Of a DNA stretch of 41,139 nucleotides, positions 1 to 8,172 are shown in pieces; positions within the stretch are counted from its first letter, which is position 1; every line of letters begins with the position of its first letter. The stretch lies in contig JBMHDV010000022.1 in assembly GCA_049889215.1 (NCBI GenBank), forward strand, positions 1 through 41,139. Reading direction: 5' to 3'. A program made the position numbers and the translations under genes. Under the pieces are notes generated by a model. That model saw only the letters and a program-made list of their open reading frames with translations, did not search any database and was not told the origin of the DNA. The stretch comes from UBA817 sp049889215. Its GTDB lineage: Bacteria; Margulisbacteria; Marinamargulisbacteria; UBA817.

Positions 1-54
1 CCAGTTGTTTATGCTTGGATTGAGGAGAAAGCATTGCTAAAGACAGGTGGTTAA
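1..54 (+). CDS. 3' end of an unidentified gene (partial)
   Basis: The first 54 bases read as 17 codons and a TAA stop, ending in AWIEEKALLKTGG. The stop is 48 bases before the Abi-like gene on the same strand. The piece is too short to assign to a family. That it is coding at all is inferred from the open frame reaching the window edge and from the position of the stop. Confidence 0.4.
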   Translation, partial: PVVYAWIEEKALLKTGG

Positions 55-102
55 TCTGGAAATATTAATTTGTACCTAGGAGTTTGGTAAAATTCTAAAG
101 AT

Positions 103-858
103 ATGACCAATGCGGCATCTTTTTTTGATAAAGTTGAATTGCTTCAAAACACGTTAATTGCAAGAGCAACAAATGACGAATATGAAGTAGGTGATTATGT
201 TGCTTTGAGGGCAGAGCTGCTGAATATGCCATCTATAGCCCCCTTCATTCCTGAGTATGTTAGCAAAAATAGAACTTTAGACCAGTTCTGGCTATTTATA
301 AAACCAAAGTTTCCTACTTATGCAGAAAGGCGAAAATTTATATGGGATTCATTTTCTGATTTGTTGGATAAGCTTGAGACAAAAGATACAGTGACCTGTG
401 ATATCGATATTTCCCTTACTATTAATGACTCAGAAGAAGAATATATTAAACATGAATGGGATAAGGCGCTGCAGCGTCGGAGTATTGACCCTGAAGGTGC
501 AATTACCTCTTCGCGTGCTTTATTGGAAACGGTATGCAAGCACATTTTAGATAAGCTTGATGTTAGCTATTCAGATGGCATCGATATTCAGAAGCTATAT
601 AAGCTCGTAGCAGATCAAATACAGTTATCTCCTGATCAACATAACGAACAAGTTTTTAAGCAAATTTTGGGTGGCTGTCAATCGGTTGTAAATGGTTTGG
701 GGAGTTTGAGAAATAAATTTAGTGATGCTCACGGAAAAAGTATCAAACAAGTAAAACCATCAAAACGACATGCATCATTGGCTGTAAACCTCTCAGGCAC
801 GATGGCTTCTTTTTTGATTGAGACCTACAAAAATAAGATAAACACTTCAACTGCTTAA
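103..858 (+). CDS. Abortive infection C-terminal (Abi_C-like) domain protein
   Basis: A 251-residue soluble protein without a signal peptide or membrane segment. The C-terminal half (about residues 135-245) resembles the Abi_C family (abortive infection C-terminus): SRALLETVCKHIL, then a DGIDIQKLYKL stretch, LGGCQSVVNGLGSLRNKFSDAHG, and a final helix. The RNxxSDAHG core is the most recognisable part. Proteins with this domain often occur in anti-phage systems, where they are thought to stop growth of the infected cell, but the biochemical activity here is unknown. The N-terminal 130 residues match nothing I recognise. The gene converges on the phage terminase gene with only 7 bases between their stops. 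A TAAAAT at 88-93 could be its -10 box. No good ribosome-binding site is seen. Family call fairly sure; role inferred. Confidence 0.7.
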   Translation: MTNAASFFDKVELLQNTLIARATNDEYEVGDYVALRAELLNMPSIAPFIPEYVSKNRTLDQFWLFIKPKFPTYAERRKFIWDSFSDLLDKLETKDTVTCDIDISLTINDSEEEYIKHEWDKALQRRSIDPEGAITSSRALLETVCKHILDKLDVSYSDGIDIQKLYKLVADQIQLSPDQHNEQVFKQILGGCQSVVNGLGSLRNKFSDAHGKSIKQVKPSKRHASLAVNLSGTMASFLIETYKNKINTSTA

Positions 859-865
859 AAATCGG

Positions 866-2308
866 TTAGATTTTCACAAATGCCCTAGTTGAATTCACCG
901 ACTTTTCCTCCAAATACCTCAACCCCTGACAAAGAGCATCCACCTGATCATCATGGGTTCCATTTGGAAAGGACACCAACTCTTCAATCAAATCATCCAC
1001 CCAATTAAACGTCCCAGGATCCGGAAAATAAACATTGCCTGCTTCAAACAGAAACGACACCGCATGAGCACGTGATGCCTTTGAGTCAGTCCCCGGGTTA
1101 ACAGCAATCAGTCCCGAAATCTTATCCTTTAACGATGCGATAATGGCCGGACCATTGGCTTTGTCTTCTACGAGTTTGGTCTTGGCTTTTGGGAACCGCC
1201 GTGTCATTGAGTTTACGGCCTCCAAAGTGGTTGGAAAATCCATTTTTTCTTTGATGCGGTGAACAACATAGAATGAGGCGCCTTTTCTGGCTAAAACAAA
1301 TCCGGCAACAAAGTCGCTTTCATTATTGCCCTTGAAAGCCATGTCCCAAGACTGAATGACTTGATCCATTTTGTCCGGTAGTACCTTGTAATAATTGATC
1401 CAAGCCCTCTGAAAAATATTGCCTTCCGGGGGTGTGGGATGCTGCTGGTACAAGCTTTGAAAATGTCGCTCTGATTTTGCACGGCGGGTTAACAAAGACT
1501 CCAAAGAGTGCCGTTCTTCCCATAAAGCTTCTCCAATTTTTCTTGGATCATTTGTGTCATCATCATTTTCCTTGATTGCGGGGAAAATAACCGTCTCCCA
1601 TTCTTCTTTGATATCGCCGGCGTCAATCAGTTTCAACAATCGGCCTACCAAATCATCCTCATGCCAACGAGTCATGGTAATCAGTATCCGACTGTTATTA
1701 TGAAGCCGCGTTTCCAGTACCGTAGTGTACCAATTCCAGACTTTCTCCCGAATCACATCGGAGTAGGCTTCTTCATGGTCTTTAAATGGGTCGTCAATAA
1801 TCGCAACATCCACCTGGTTACCTGTAAGCCCGCCACCTACACCGACAGACATGTAGGATCCTTCATGATTTACAACTTCAACCATATCCGTGTTTCTTAC
1901 CCAATTACCCTTTGCAGATGTTTGTTGAAACTTACCGCTGATCGTTGTGTCCGGAAACAGGCTCCGGTAAGTGGTGTCATCAATGATGCGCTGAGTATCT
2001 CGATTGAATTTAGCAGCAAAGGTGTGGTTATAACTTGCTCCCGCTATTTTGATGTTGGGGTTTTGGCCCAATAAAAAAGCAGGGAACCTCCTGGATACCA
2101 ACTCAGATTTGCCATGCTGGGGCGGCATAGCGACAATTAAGCGTTTGATTTCTCCCTTGGCTAACCGATCAAGCTTTTCACAGAGTACTTGATGGTACCA
2201 TTGAACAGTGTAATTGGGCTTGGTATAGAGGGTGAAGTGAAGCAGCTTCCTTCTCGCTCTTTCTTTGATAACCGCATGTTTTGAAGGATGGTTTCCAGAA
2301 GATTTCAT
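866..2308 (-). CDS. terL: Phage terminase large subunit
   Basis: 480 residues, a normal size for a terminase large subunit, the ATP-driven motor and nuclease that packages phage DNA. The ATPase half has a Walker A-like motif MPPQHGKSE at residues 61-69, a Walker B AIIDDP at about 169-174 and a TMTRWHEDD coupling motif at about 211-219. The RNase H-like nuclease half shows an acidic SWD near 320-322, a VEDKANG stretch near 382 and HDDQVDA near 455. The reading frame is intact and all key motifs are present, so it may be functional. Its start overlaps the stop of the small-subunit-like gene upstream (ATGA-type), indicating translational coupling. No portal or capsid gene follows within the window; instead a convergent Abi-like gene lies 7 bases away. 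Confidence 0.9.
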   Translation of the reverse strand: MKSSGNHPSKHAVIKERARRKLLHFTLYTKPNYTVQWYHQVLCEKLDRLAKGEIKRLIVAMPPQHGKSELVSRRFPAFLLGQNPNIKIAGASYNHTFAAKFNRDTQRIIDDTTYRSLFPDTTISGKFQQTSAKGNWVRNTDMVEVVNHEGSYMSVGVGGGLTGNQVDVAIIDDPFKDHEEAYSDVIREKVWNWYTTVLETRLHNNSRILITMTRWHEDDLVGRLLKLIDAGDIKEEWETVIFPAIKENDDDTNDPRKIGEALWEERHSLESLLTRRAKSERHFQSLYQQHPTPPEGNIFQRAWINYYKVLPDKMDQVIQSWDMAFKGNNESDFVAGFVLARKGASFYVVHRIKEKMDFPTTLEAVNSMTRRFPKAKTKLVEDKANGPAIIASLKDKISGLIAVNPGTDSKASRAHAVSFLFEAGNVYFPDPGTFNWVDDLIEELVSFPNGTHDDQVDALCQGLRYLEEKSVNSTRAFVKI

Positions 2309-2730
2309 TCATTCTTTTGATGTTTAGATTCAATCTTTTCCAATAACGCAATATACGCGTCCACATCTTCATCGGACCAATGTGAAAAATCAAAAGATTC
2401 TGTTTGCTCCAGCTTGAGTTCCCCAGAATGCGCCTGTTCTACTTTTTCGACATATCCCCGATCCTTGGCCTTTGTTTTGAGAAAAAACATAATAGCCGTC
2501 ATATTGCCTTTGGTAATATTTCGAGAGAGTTCATGTTCAGCAATATCTTTGAGGTTTTCCAGCGCTTCGTTTAAGGCTTCTTTGAGCGACGGGTTGTTTC
2601 GGATGCGTTTGTATACAGAGTTTCTGGAAATATCGATGCCGTAGTCTTTTTTTAAAACCCGGATTGCGGGCAGCACATGCCCATAGGTTTTAATGAGGGT
2701 TGCCTTTAAGAGCTTTGTTGTGACCTTCAT
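2305..2730 (-). CDS. Terminase small subunit-like DNA-binding protein
   Basis: A 141-residue protein directly upstream of terL and overlapping it by 4 bases. The N-terminal 50 residues look like a helix-turn-helix (AIRVLKKDYGIDISRNSVYKRI), followed by a helical middle (LKEALNEALENLKDIAEHEL) and a short FFLKTKAKDRGYVEK stretch of the kind seen in small terminase subunits and related phage HTH proteins. The C-terminus is acidic. The expected role is to recognise the packaging site and load the large subunit. The call depends on gene order plus the HTH; sequence alone would only give 'phage HTH protein'. Confidence 0.7.
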   Translation of the reverse strand: MKVTTKLLKATLIKTYGHVLPAIRVLKKDYGIDISRNSVYKRIRNNPSLKEALNEALENLKDIAEHELSRNITKGNMTAIMFFLKTKAKDRGYVEKVEQAHSGELKLEQTESFDFSHWSDEDVDAYIALLEKIESKHQKNE

Positions 2731-2942
2731 CGAAAACTGTAACCCTTTGTAACCTTTTGAGCGAGAAAAAGCAGTGATTCCCAGACCTGTTTTTCATCAA
2801 ATGTTACCGTAAATGTTAGTATTGCTGCTGAAAACCAGTAAATGCCCTTGAAAAACTTCCCATTAACAAAATAAATACTCCCGCTCAATAGGTTGAGTGC
2901 AATCAGGCAGCTTGGAAATGCCCACATCGGTATTTGGTTCAT
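2727..2942 (-). CDS. Small membrane protein of the phage cassette
   Basis: 71 residues if started at the ATG at 2942 (MNQIPMWAFP...). An in-frame ATG at 2960 would add six residues. I chose 2942 because it gives a 4-base ATGA overlap with the methyltransferase stop, the same coupling seen at the next two junctions. It has two hydrophobic segments, about residues 5-22 and 30-47, and a basic C-terminus. It belongs to no family I recognise. A holin-like role would be speculative. Its place inside the overlapping operon is the main evidence that it is real. Confidence 0.55.
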   Translation of the reverse strand: MNQIPMWAFPSCLIALNLLSGSIYFVNGKFFKGIYWFSAAILTFTVTFDEKQVWESLLFLAQKVTKGYSFR

Positions 2943-4147
2943 GTATCGAAATCTGTACATTTTTTGCCGTTTCTTAAGACACTGTAAGGCCGTTTATTGG
3001 CCATACAAAACTGAATGTAGCGCTTCACAATGACGTCACAATATACGGGATCAATCTCCATCATGCGGCACACCCGTCCCAGTTTCTCTGATGCAATTAA
3101 TGTCGAGCCTGATCCACCGAACACATCCAAGATCATCTGTTCTTTTTTAGAATTGTTGAGAATGGGATAACATAGCAAGTCCAAGGGTTTCATGGTGGGG
3201 TGTTCTTTGTTTTGCTGGGGCCGATTGAAGTTCCAAACGGTAGTTTGTTTTCTATCGCTGTTCCAGAGATGTGCAGCGCCTTTTTTCCAGCCGTATAAAA
3301 CAGGCTCATGCTGCCAATGGTAATCTTGGCGGCCCATAACCATGGTGTTTTTGACCCAAATACAGCACTGCTTAAGCTCAAAACCGCTGTCTACAAAGGC
3401 TTTTCTGAAATTCAGTCCTTCAGAGTCTGCATGGAAAACGTAGGCGGCACCGCCGTCTTTGGTAAAGGTGCAGCAGTTGGAAAACGTATCGGTTAAAAAC
3501 TGAAGAAACTGCTCATTTTGCATTGCATCGTTTTGGATTTTGAGTTTGTTTTTGGTCTTTCCTTCGTAATTTACATTGTACGGCGGGTCGGTAATCAGAA
3601 GATCAGCCTGTTCATCGCCCATCAGCTTTTCAACATCGTTGATCATGGATGCATCCCCGCAATAAAGGGTGTGTGGTCCTAACTGATAAAAATCACCAGG
3701 AACAGTGATGGGATCCTCAACATCCGGAATTACATCATCACCCACCGTTGATTCAGGTTCTTCAGGATCAAGTTCTGCATTAAAGTCGATTTCCTCAAAC
3801 CCCCAATTCAGAAGTTCGTCTTTTTCAAATTCTTCCAGTAACAGGTCCCAATCCCAATCACCCAGATTTCGGTTAAGCCGAATATTCAGCTCTCGTTCCT
3901 TTTCAAGCGGCAGTGAAACAAAGACAGCTGGAATAGTGCTGTTGCCCAGCTCTTTCCAGATACGGACCCTCTGATGCCCACCGATGATGGTGTTTCTTCG
4001 GTCAGGATTAGAATTGATGATGACAGGGTCCACTAATCCGAATTCCTGAAGCGAGGTTTTGATGCTTTGATGCTGTGCATCTGACAGTTTTCTCGGATTA
4101 TAATCTGCGAATTTGAGTGTTGAGATGTTAACGTTTTGTATTTCCAT
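2939..4147 (-). CDS. ParB-like domain fused to a DNA methyltransferase
   Basis: 402 residues in two parts. Residues 1-100 form a ParB/sulfiredoxin-type domain with the IIGGHQRVRIWKELG motif around 54-68. After an acidic linker (about 120-150) comes an amino-methyltransferase with DPPYN at 187-191, HPTMKP at 316-321 and FGGSGST at 343-349. The catalytic DPPY precedes the SAM-binding FxGxG, as in beta-class N4-cytosine/N6-adenine methyltransferases. Such ParB-methylase fusions are common in phages and mobile elements, where they modify DNA to evade restriction. The target sequence cannot be deduced. No cognate restriction enzyme is seen nearby. It is the first gene of the four-gene cassette. 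Confidence 0.88.
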   Translation of the reverse strand: MEIQNVNISTLKFADYNPRKLSDAQHQSIKTSLQEFGLVDPVIINSNPDRRNTIIGGHQRVRIWKELGNSTIPAVFVSLPLEKERELNIRLNRNLGDWDWDLLLEEFEKDELLNWGFEEIDFNAELDPEEPESTVGDDVIPDVEDPITVPGDFYQLGPHTLYCGDASMINDVEKLMGDEQADLLITDPPYNVNYEGKTKNKLKIQNDAMQNEQFLQFLTDTFSNCCTFTKDGGAAYVFHADSEGLNFRKAFVDSGFELKQCCIWVKNTMVMGRQDYHWQHEPVLYGWKKGAAHLWNSDRKQTTVWNFNRPQQNKEHPTMKPLDLLCYPILNNSKKEQMILDVFGGSGSTLIASEKLGRVCRMMEIDPVYCDVIVKRYIQFCMANKRPYSVLRNGKKCTDFDT

Positions 4148-4165
4148 GATTTTTCCTTATAAAAC

Positions 4166-4203
4166 AAAAAAAAACGAGCTTACTCCAAAATGGAACGTGC
4201 TCG
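4166..4203 (-). terminator. Rho-independent terminator between tRNA-Leu and the phage cassette
   Basis: Read on the minus strand: CGAGC, a 19-base loop region holding a minor TCCA/TGGA hairpin, GCTCG, then nine T. It lies about 130 bases past the tRNA 3' end and 20 bases before the methyltransferase start, so it should end the tRNA transcript and insulate the phage genes. Confidence 0.6.
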
Positions 4204-4333
4204 CCTCCGGTGTGATTTTTTATTTGATCGGTCAGCTGAATAAATTTTTAAAATTGCTATTGGGCGCAGAACCCCTGAGCATATTTATTATACAGTAAAC
4301 CCAAGAGTCTGTATAAAATTTGTATAAAAGTTA

Positions 4334-4422
4334 TGGTGCCGAGAACAGGACTTGAACCTGCACGGGCGTAAATGCCCACTAGCCCCTCAAGCTAGCGTGT
4401 CTACCAATTCCACCACCTCGGC
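4334..4422 (-). tRNA. tRNA-Leu (anticodon GAG), CCA encoded
   Basis: On the minus strand the gene starts GCCGAGG and ends CTCGGCACCA, so the acceptor stem pairs and CCA is encoded (4334-4336). The anticodon arm is CTAGC-TTGAGGG-GCTAG, giving anticodon GAG after the invariant T. A long variable arm (GGGCATTTACGCCC) marks a class II tRNA, and the T arm is GCAGGTTCAAGTCCTGT. A likely -10 box TACTAT lies at 4434-4439. The 3' end faces the phage cassette, which makes this a candidate integration site. Confidence 0.95.
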
Positions 4423-4515
4423 AATTGCTGACAATAGTAGCATAAATAAAATGCGAAAAGAATAGATTCTAAAAACAACGTGGAAAATTAATTCATTTTT
4501 TGACACTATTAAATC

Positions 4516-7107
4516 ATGTTCTCAAAATACGTTACCATTATCGTTTGTTTGTTTTTTTTGACGCTGCATACGTTTGGGTTCCCTGATCCGACAGTGGTTC
4601 GTTTAGATAATGGGGTCACGTTAGTAACAGTCGAGGATCCAAGCGCAACAATTGCATCATCATTTGTATTTGTTCGCACAGGATCTTTGTTCGAGTCCCC
4701 ATGGATTGGTGCCGGGGTTTCTCATTTTCTCGAGCACTTGGTTGCTGGTGGAACAACAAAGGTGCGATCGGAAGACCAGTATCGGCAGTTAATCGATCAG
4801 CTAGGTGGTGTGAGTAATGCCTATACTACATTTGACCATACTGCATATTTTATTAAATCTTCTACAGAAAATGCGCCAAAAGCAATTCGTGCATTATTTG
4901 AATGGGTGTCTGCTGCGGATTGGACAATGGATGAGTTTGTTCGCGAACAAGGGGTCGTATTAAAAGAAATGGCACGATCAGATAGTAATGTGCGTCGTCA
5001 AATTTATTACAATATTCAATCCCGTTATTACAAAGATAGCCCGTACCGTTATCCAGTGATTGGTTATCGAGATCGGTTTCTTCAAATTTCATCCACAGAT
5101 TTGATGGACTATTATAAATCCACGTATAAGCCTGAAAATTTTATTGTTGTTGTTGGGGGGAATATTCATCATGATGAAATTTTAAAGCAAGTTCAAGACA
5201 CATTTGGCTTACTACCAAAATTAGCAGCTCCATTACGTTATCATGCAAATCAAAATCGGATTTTATCGCCAGCTGTTGAAACAATTCTTCTGCCAGAAGT
5301 ATCCAGTAACCGGGTAGTGATCCGGTATCCAATTCCATCGTTTTTTCATCAAGATGTGTACCCGTTGGATTTGTTTGCATATATTTTAGGTACCGGCCAG
5401 CAGTCCTTAATGTATAAAGAGTTCGTGACATCAAAAAAAATAGCAACAGCAATTGCTGTCAATTCAATTACCCCATCTCATGATTTTGGGTATTTCGAGG
5501 TATCGTTAGAAACAAACAAAGATCCCGCAACCATCGTTAATCATGTGCAGCAGTTTATTGATCGCTATCAATGGGCACGACTTGCTAATCAACAGTTAGA
5601 TAAGGCCCGTCGGCAAAAACAAAATGAATACATTTTATCAAAATCAAATTTGCATGATCATATGCGAGAAATTGGTCAGGCCATGATCATGGGGCAAGAT
5701 CCATTATTTTTCCAGTATTATTCGAAAAACTTTAGTGATGTTAGCGCCAATGATATCAATCAGGTAACCCGAAAGTATTTATCACCAACTAAACGTCAAG
5801 TATATCTGATAACAAATAAAGTGGCCTCGTCAAAGGTGGTCAAAAAATCTCAAGCTTTAACACCAGTAATAGAGGTGGAAAACGGTATTACTTATATTCA
5901 GAGTCCAGAATCCAATCAAGATATCGTGCGAGTAACAATTAATTTAGATGGCGGAATCGATTTGAATCCTTCAGGAAAAGAAGGGTTAGGGTACCTTTCA
6001 GCTCGTTTGATTGGTAAGCAAACAAGCCAGCTGTCTCGCGCTGAGTTTCAAATGGCATTTGAGTCTAAAGGTGCTCAGGTGTCAGCCGCAGCCAATCATA
6101 ATTCATTATCTTATTCATTATTAACAACCAATGATGATGTAGCTAAGTTGTTGCCATTATTTCTGAGTGGGTTGACTCAAATGACGTTAGATGATGCGTT
6201 ATTTGCTGAGGCAAAAGATCAATTATTAAAATCAATTAGTAAAAAACAAGAATCGTGGTTTGAAGAGGCCTTTGATGCCTTAAAGTCACAATTATTTCAA
6301 ACAGAGTCTCCGTTTTATCATCCGCTTAAAGGAACCACGGAGTCTATTTCAGGGCTCACTAAATCAGATGTTCAGGCGTATATAGATAATCGACTAGCTG
6401 AATCAAAAATAACGGTGATTATTCAGTCAAAAAATCCAAGTGATATTAAAAGAAAGTTGACACAGTCGTTAGCATCCAAAGTGAATAATCCCAACAATGT
6501 TACCCCCGTATTTAGCAAAATGAAATTGAAAAAGCATGCATTAAAGCAGCCAGTTGGGGTTGTCTTAAGAGTGGACCAATTAAAGCAACCCATTCAAACA
6601 ACAAAGAAGTGGTTGGAAATTAAGTTGGTTGATGCGCTGTTATCAGGCATGAGGTATCCGTCAGGTTTATTGCATAGCCGCTTGCGAGGGAGTCAATTGG
6701 TTTATGTTGTTCATACATTGCCAATTCAGTTTGGTAATGAAGATATGTTGTTTACGTATGCTTTAACCGAACCTCACCAAGTTCAATCTGTTTGGCAAAT
6801 TATTGATCAGTCATTTAAGGAAATTCGAACTCAGATTACGGAAGACCAGTTATCCTTAGCAAAGGCCCAAGTCTTATTTGACTTGCAAATGTCACTTCAA
6901 GATCCTTCATCAAAAAGTCGATTACTTGTGGAGTTGCGTGACCGATTTAATCGATTTCCAACAGAGGCTGAAATCACAAATGAAATAAATGGGATTTCCA
7001 TTCAAGATATTAAAGAAGTCGTCAATGAATCATTTAATAAGCCATATATCGCCCTTTTTAATAAAGATAAGACAAAGACTGATGACAATATCTCCCACGT
7101 TCGCTAG
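4516..7107 (+). CDS. Exported M16 family zinc peptidase (two-domain, insulinase-type)
   Basis: 863 residues with an N-terminal signal peptide (hydrophobic 6-21, likely cut near F20-G21). The first M16 unit carries the inverted zinc motif HFLEH at residues 70-74 with the expected third ligand near E151 (VVLKEM), 77 residues downstream as in pitrilysin. The second half (about 440-850) is a second M16-like unit without HxxEH, as usual for the non-catalytic half. It is predicted to degrade or process peptides in the periplasm. It leads an operon with rseP (9-base gap). A TTGACA at 4499-4504 is too close to the ATG to serve as its -35, so the promoter is unclear. The true substrate is unknown. Confidence 0.9.
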   Translation: MFSKYVTIIVCLFFLTLHTFGFPDPTVVRLDNGVTLVTVEDPSATIASSFVFVRTGSLFESPWIGAGVSHFLEHLVAGGTTKVRSEDQYRQLIDQLGGVSNAYTTFDHTAYFIKSSTENAPKAIRALFEWVSAADWTMDEFVREQGVVLKEMARSDSNVRRQIYYNIQSRYYKDSPYRYPVIGYRDRFLQISSTDLMDYYKSTYKPENFIVVVGGNIHHDEILKQVQDTFGLLPKLAAPLRYHANQNRILSPAVETILLPEVSSNRVVIRYPIPSFFHQDVYPLDLFAYILGTGQQSLMYKEFVTSKKIATAIAVNSITPSHDFGYFEVSLETNKDPATIVNHVQQFIDRYQWARLANQQLDKARRQKQNEYILSKSNLHDHMREIGQAMIMGQDPLFFQYYSKNFSDVSANDINQVTRKYLSPTKRQVYLITNKVASSKVVKKSQALTPVIEVENGITYIQSPESNQDIVRVTINLDGGIDLNPSGKEGLGYLSARLIGKQTSQLSRAEFQMAFESKGAQVSAAANHNSLSYSLLTTNDDVAKLLPLFLSGLTQMTLDDALFAEAKDQLLKSISKKQESWFEEAFDALKSQLFQTESPFYHPLKGTTESISGLTKSDVQAYIDNRLAESKITVIIQSKNPSDIKRKLTQSLASKVNNPNNVTPVFSKMKLKKHALKQPVGVVLRVDQLKQPIQTTKKWLEIKLVDALLSGMRYPSGLLHSRLRGSQLVYVVHTLPIQFGNEDMLFTYALTEPHQVQSVWQIIDQSFKEIRTQITEDQLSLAKAQVLFDLQMSLQDPSSKSRLLVELRDRFNRFPTEAEITNEINGISIQDIKEVVNESFNKPYIALFNKDKTKTDDNISHVR

Positions 7108-7116
7108 AATATTATT

Positions 7117-8172
7117 ATGCCGTTTTTAATTACAATTCTTGCATTGGGTTTTGTTATTTTTATTCATGAGTTAGGACATCTATTAGCAGCAAAAAGAGCC
7201 AAGGTTGGTGTGTCAGAATTTGCCGTGGGCATGGGGCCGAAGGTGTTTTCTTTTAATTATGGTGGAACAATGTATGCGTTAAGAGCACTTCCATTTGGTG
7301 GATTCATTAAAGCTAAGGGGTTTTTGGATGATGGTGAAGAGTGCGCAATTGAAGAAGATTATCGACAAAAAAGTGTGTTCGATCGAGTAACAATCATTTC
7401 GGCAGGTTCAGTAATGAATTTGTTGCTTGGTTTCATTATTTTTTTCATTTCCGCCCTTGTTGTTGGCAATGTCGAGTTAACATCAACAGTTCAAAAAGTG
7501 CTTCCCAATTATCCAGCTGAAGCTTCTGGTTTATTGCCTGGGGATCAAATAATTAAAGTCAATGATACGCCAGTTATTGATATCCAAGAAGATATTATTA
7601 AATTTATTCAGACATCTGATGCTGTTCCATTTCAGTTAACATTTATTCGAAACGGTGTCTCACAAACAGTGACAACTTCCGCTAAAGAAGTGGATAATGG
7701 CCCTTCAATCATTGGTGTAGAGTTTGAAAGTAAAAAGACCCCGCTAAGTTTTTTTACTGCGTTTGGAAAAGCTGTAAATCAAACTGGTGTTACAATTGGG
7801 CAGTCTGTTGCAGGACTGGGAATGCTTTTAACTGGTAAAGCTAATATTAAAGAGTTGGCTGGCCCAGTTGGTATTGTGCAGATTGCGTCAAGTCAGGTTC
7901 AGCAAAATATGATGAAGTTTTTAAATATAATGGCATTTATTAGTATCAGTTTAGGTGTTATTAATATGTTGCCATTTCCTGTTTTGGATGGTGGTCATCT
8001 AACATTTTTAATTATTGAAGCCTTTAGAGGTAAGCCATTAAGTAAAAAGGTCGAAGTTTTTGTTAACAACACAGCTGCGGCAATGTTAATTGGACTAATG
8101 ATATTTATTGTATTCAATGATGTTATTAGTTGGAATGAACGGGTGAATATTATTCAGGAGATGAATCAATGA
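7117..8172 (+). CDS. rseP: RseP-like site-2 intramembrane zinc metalloprotease (M50)
   Basis: 351 residues, shorter than E. coli RseP (about 450), consistent with a single PDZ domain. HELGH sits in the first membrane helix at residues 17-21, the PDZ domain at about 120-205 (GLLPGDQIIKVND), and the second active-site motif NMLPFPVLDGGH at about 282-293 in a later helix. The family cuts membrane-bound anti-sigma factors or leftover signal peptides. No anti-sigma or sigma factor gene is in the window, so its substrate is unknown. Its stop overlaps the transketolase start (ATGA). Confidence 0.93.
   Translation: MPFLITILALGFVIFIHELGHLLAAKRAKVGVSEFAVGMGPKVFSFNYGGTMYALRALPFGGFIKAKGFLDDGEECAIEEDYRQKSVFDRVTIISAGSVMNLLLGFIIFFISALVVGNVELTSTVQKVLPNYPAEASGLLPGDQIIKVNDTPVIDIQEDIIKFIQTSDAVPFQLTFIRNGVSQTVTTSAKEVDNGPSIIGVEFESKKTPLSFFTAFGKAVNQTGVTIGQSVAGLGMLLTGKANIKELAGPVGIVQIASSQVQQNMMKFLNIMAFISISLGVINMLPFPVLDGGHLTFLIIEAFRGKPLSKKVEVFVNNTAAAMLIGLMIFIVFNDVISWNERVNIIQEMNQ

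Noticed and set aside
70..93. TTGTAC/TAAAAT as a standard promoter for the Abi-like gene
   Set aside because: The spacer would be only 12 bases. The TAAAAT may still be a -10 box, but the pair is not a normal promoter and the gap to the ATG is 9 bases, so I left it out of the leaderless set.
1661..2074. 137-codon open frame on the plus strand inside terL
   Set aside because: It is antisense to the conserved ATPase region of TerL and has no recognisable protein features.
4499..4504. TTGACA as -35 of the M16 peptidase operon
   Set aside because: A -10 at normal spacing would lie inside the coding region, after the ATG. The real promoter remains unclear.
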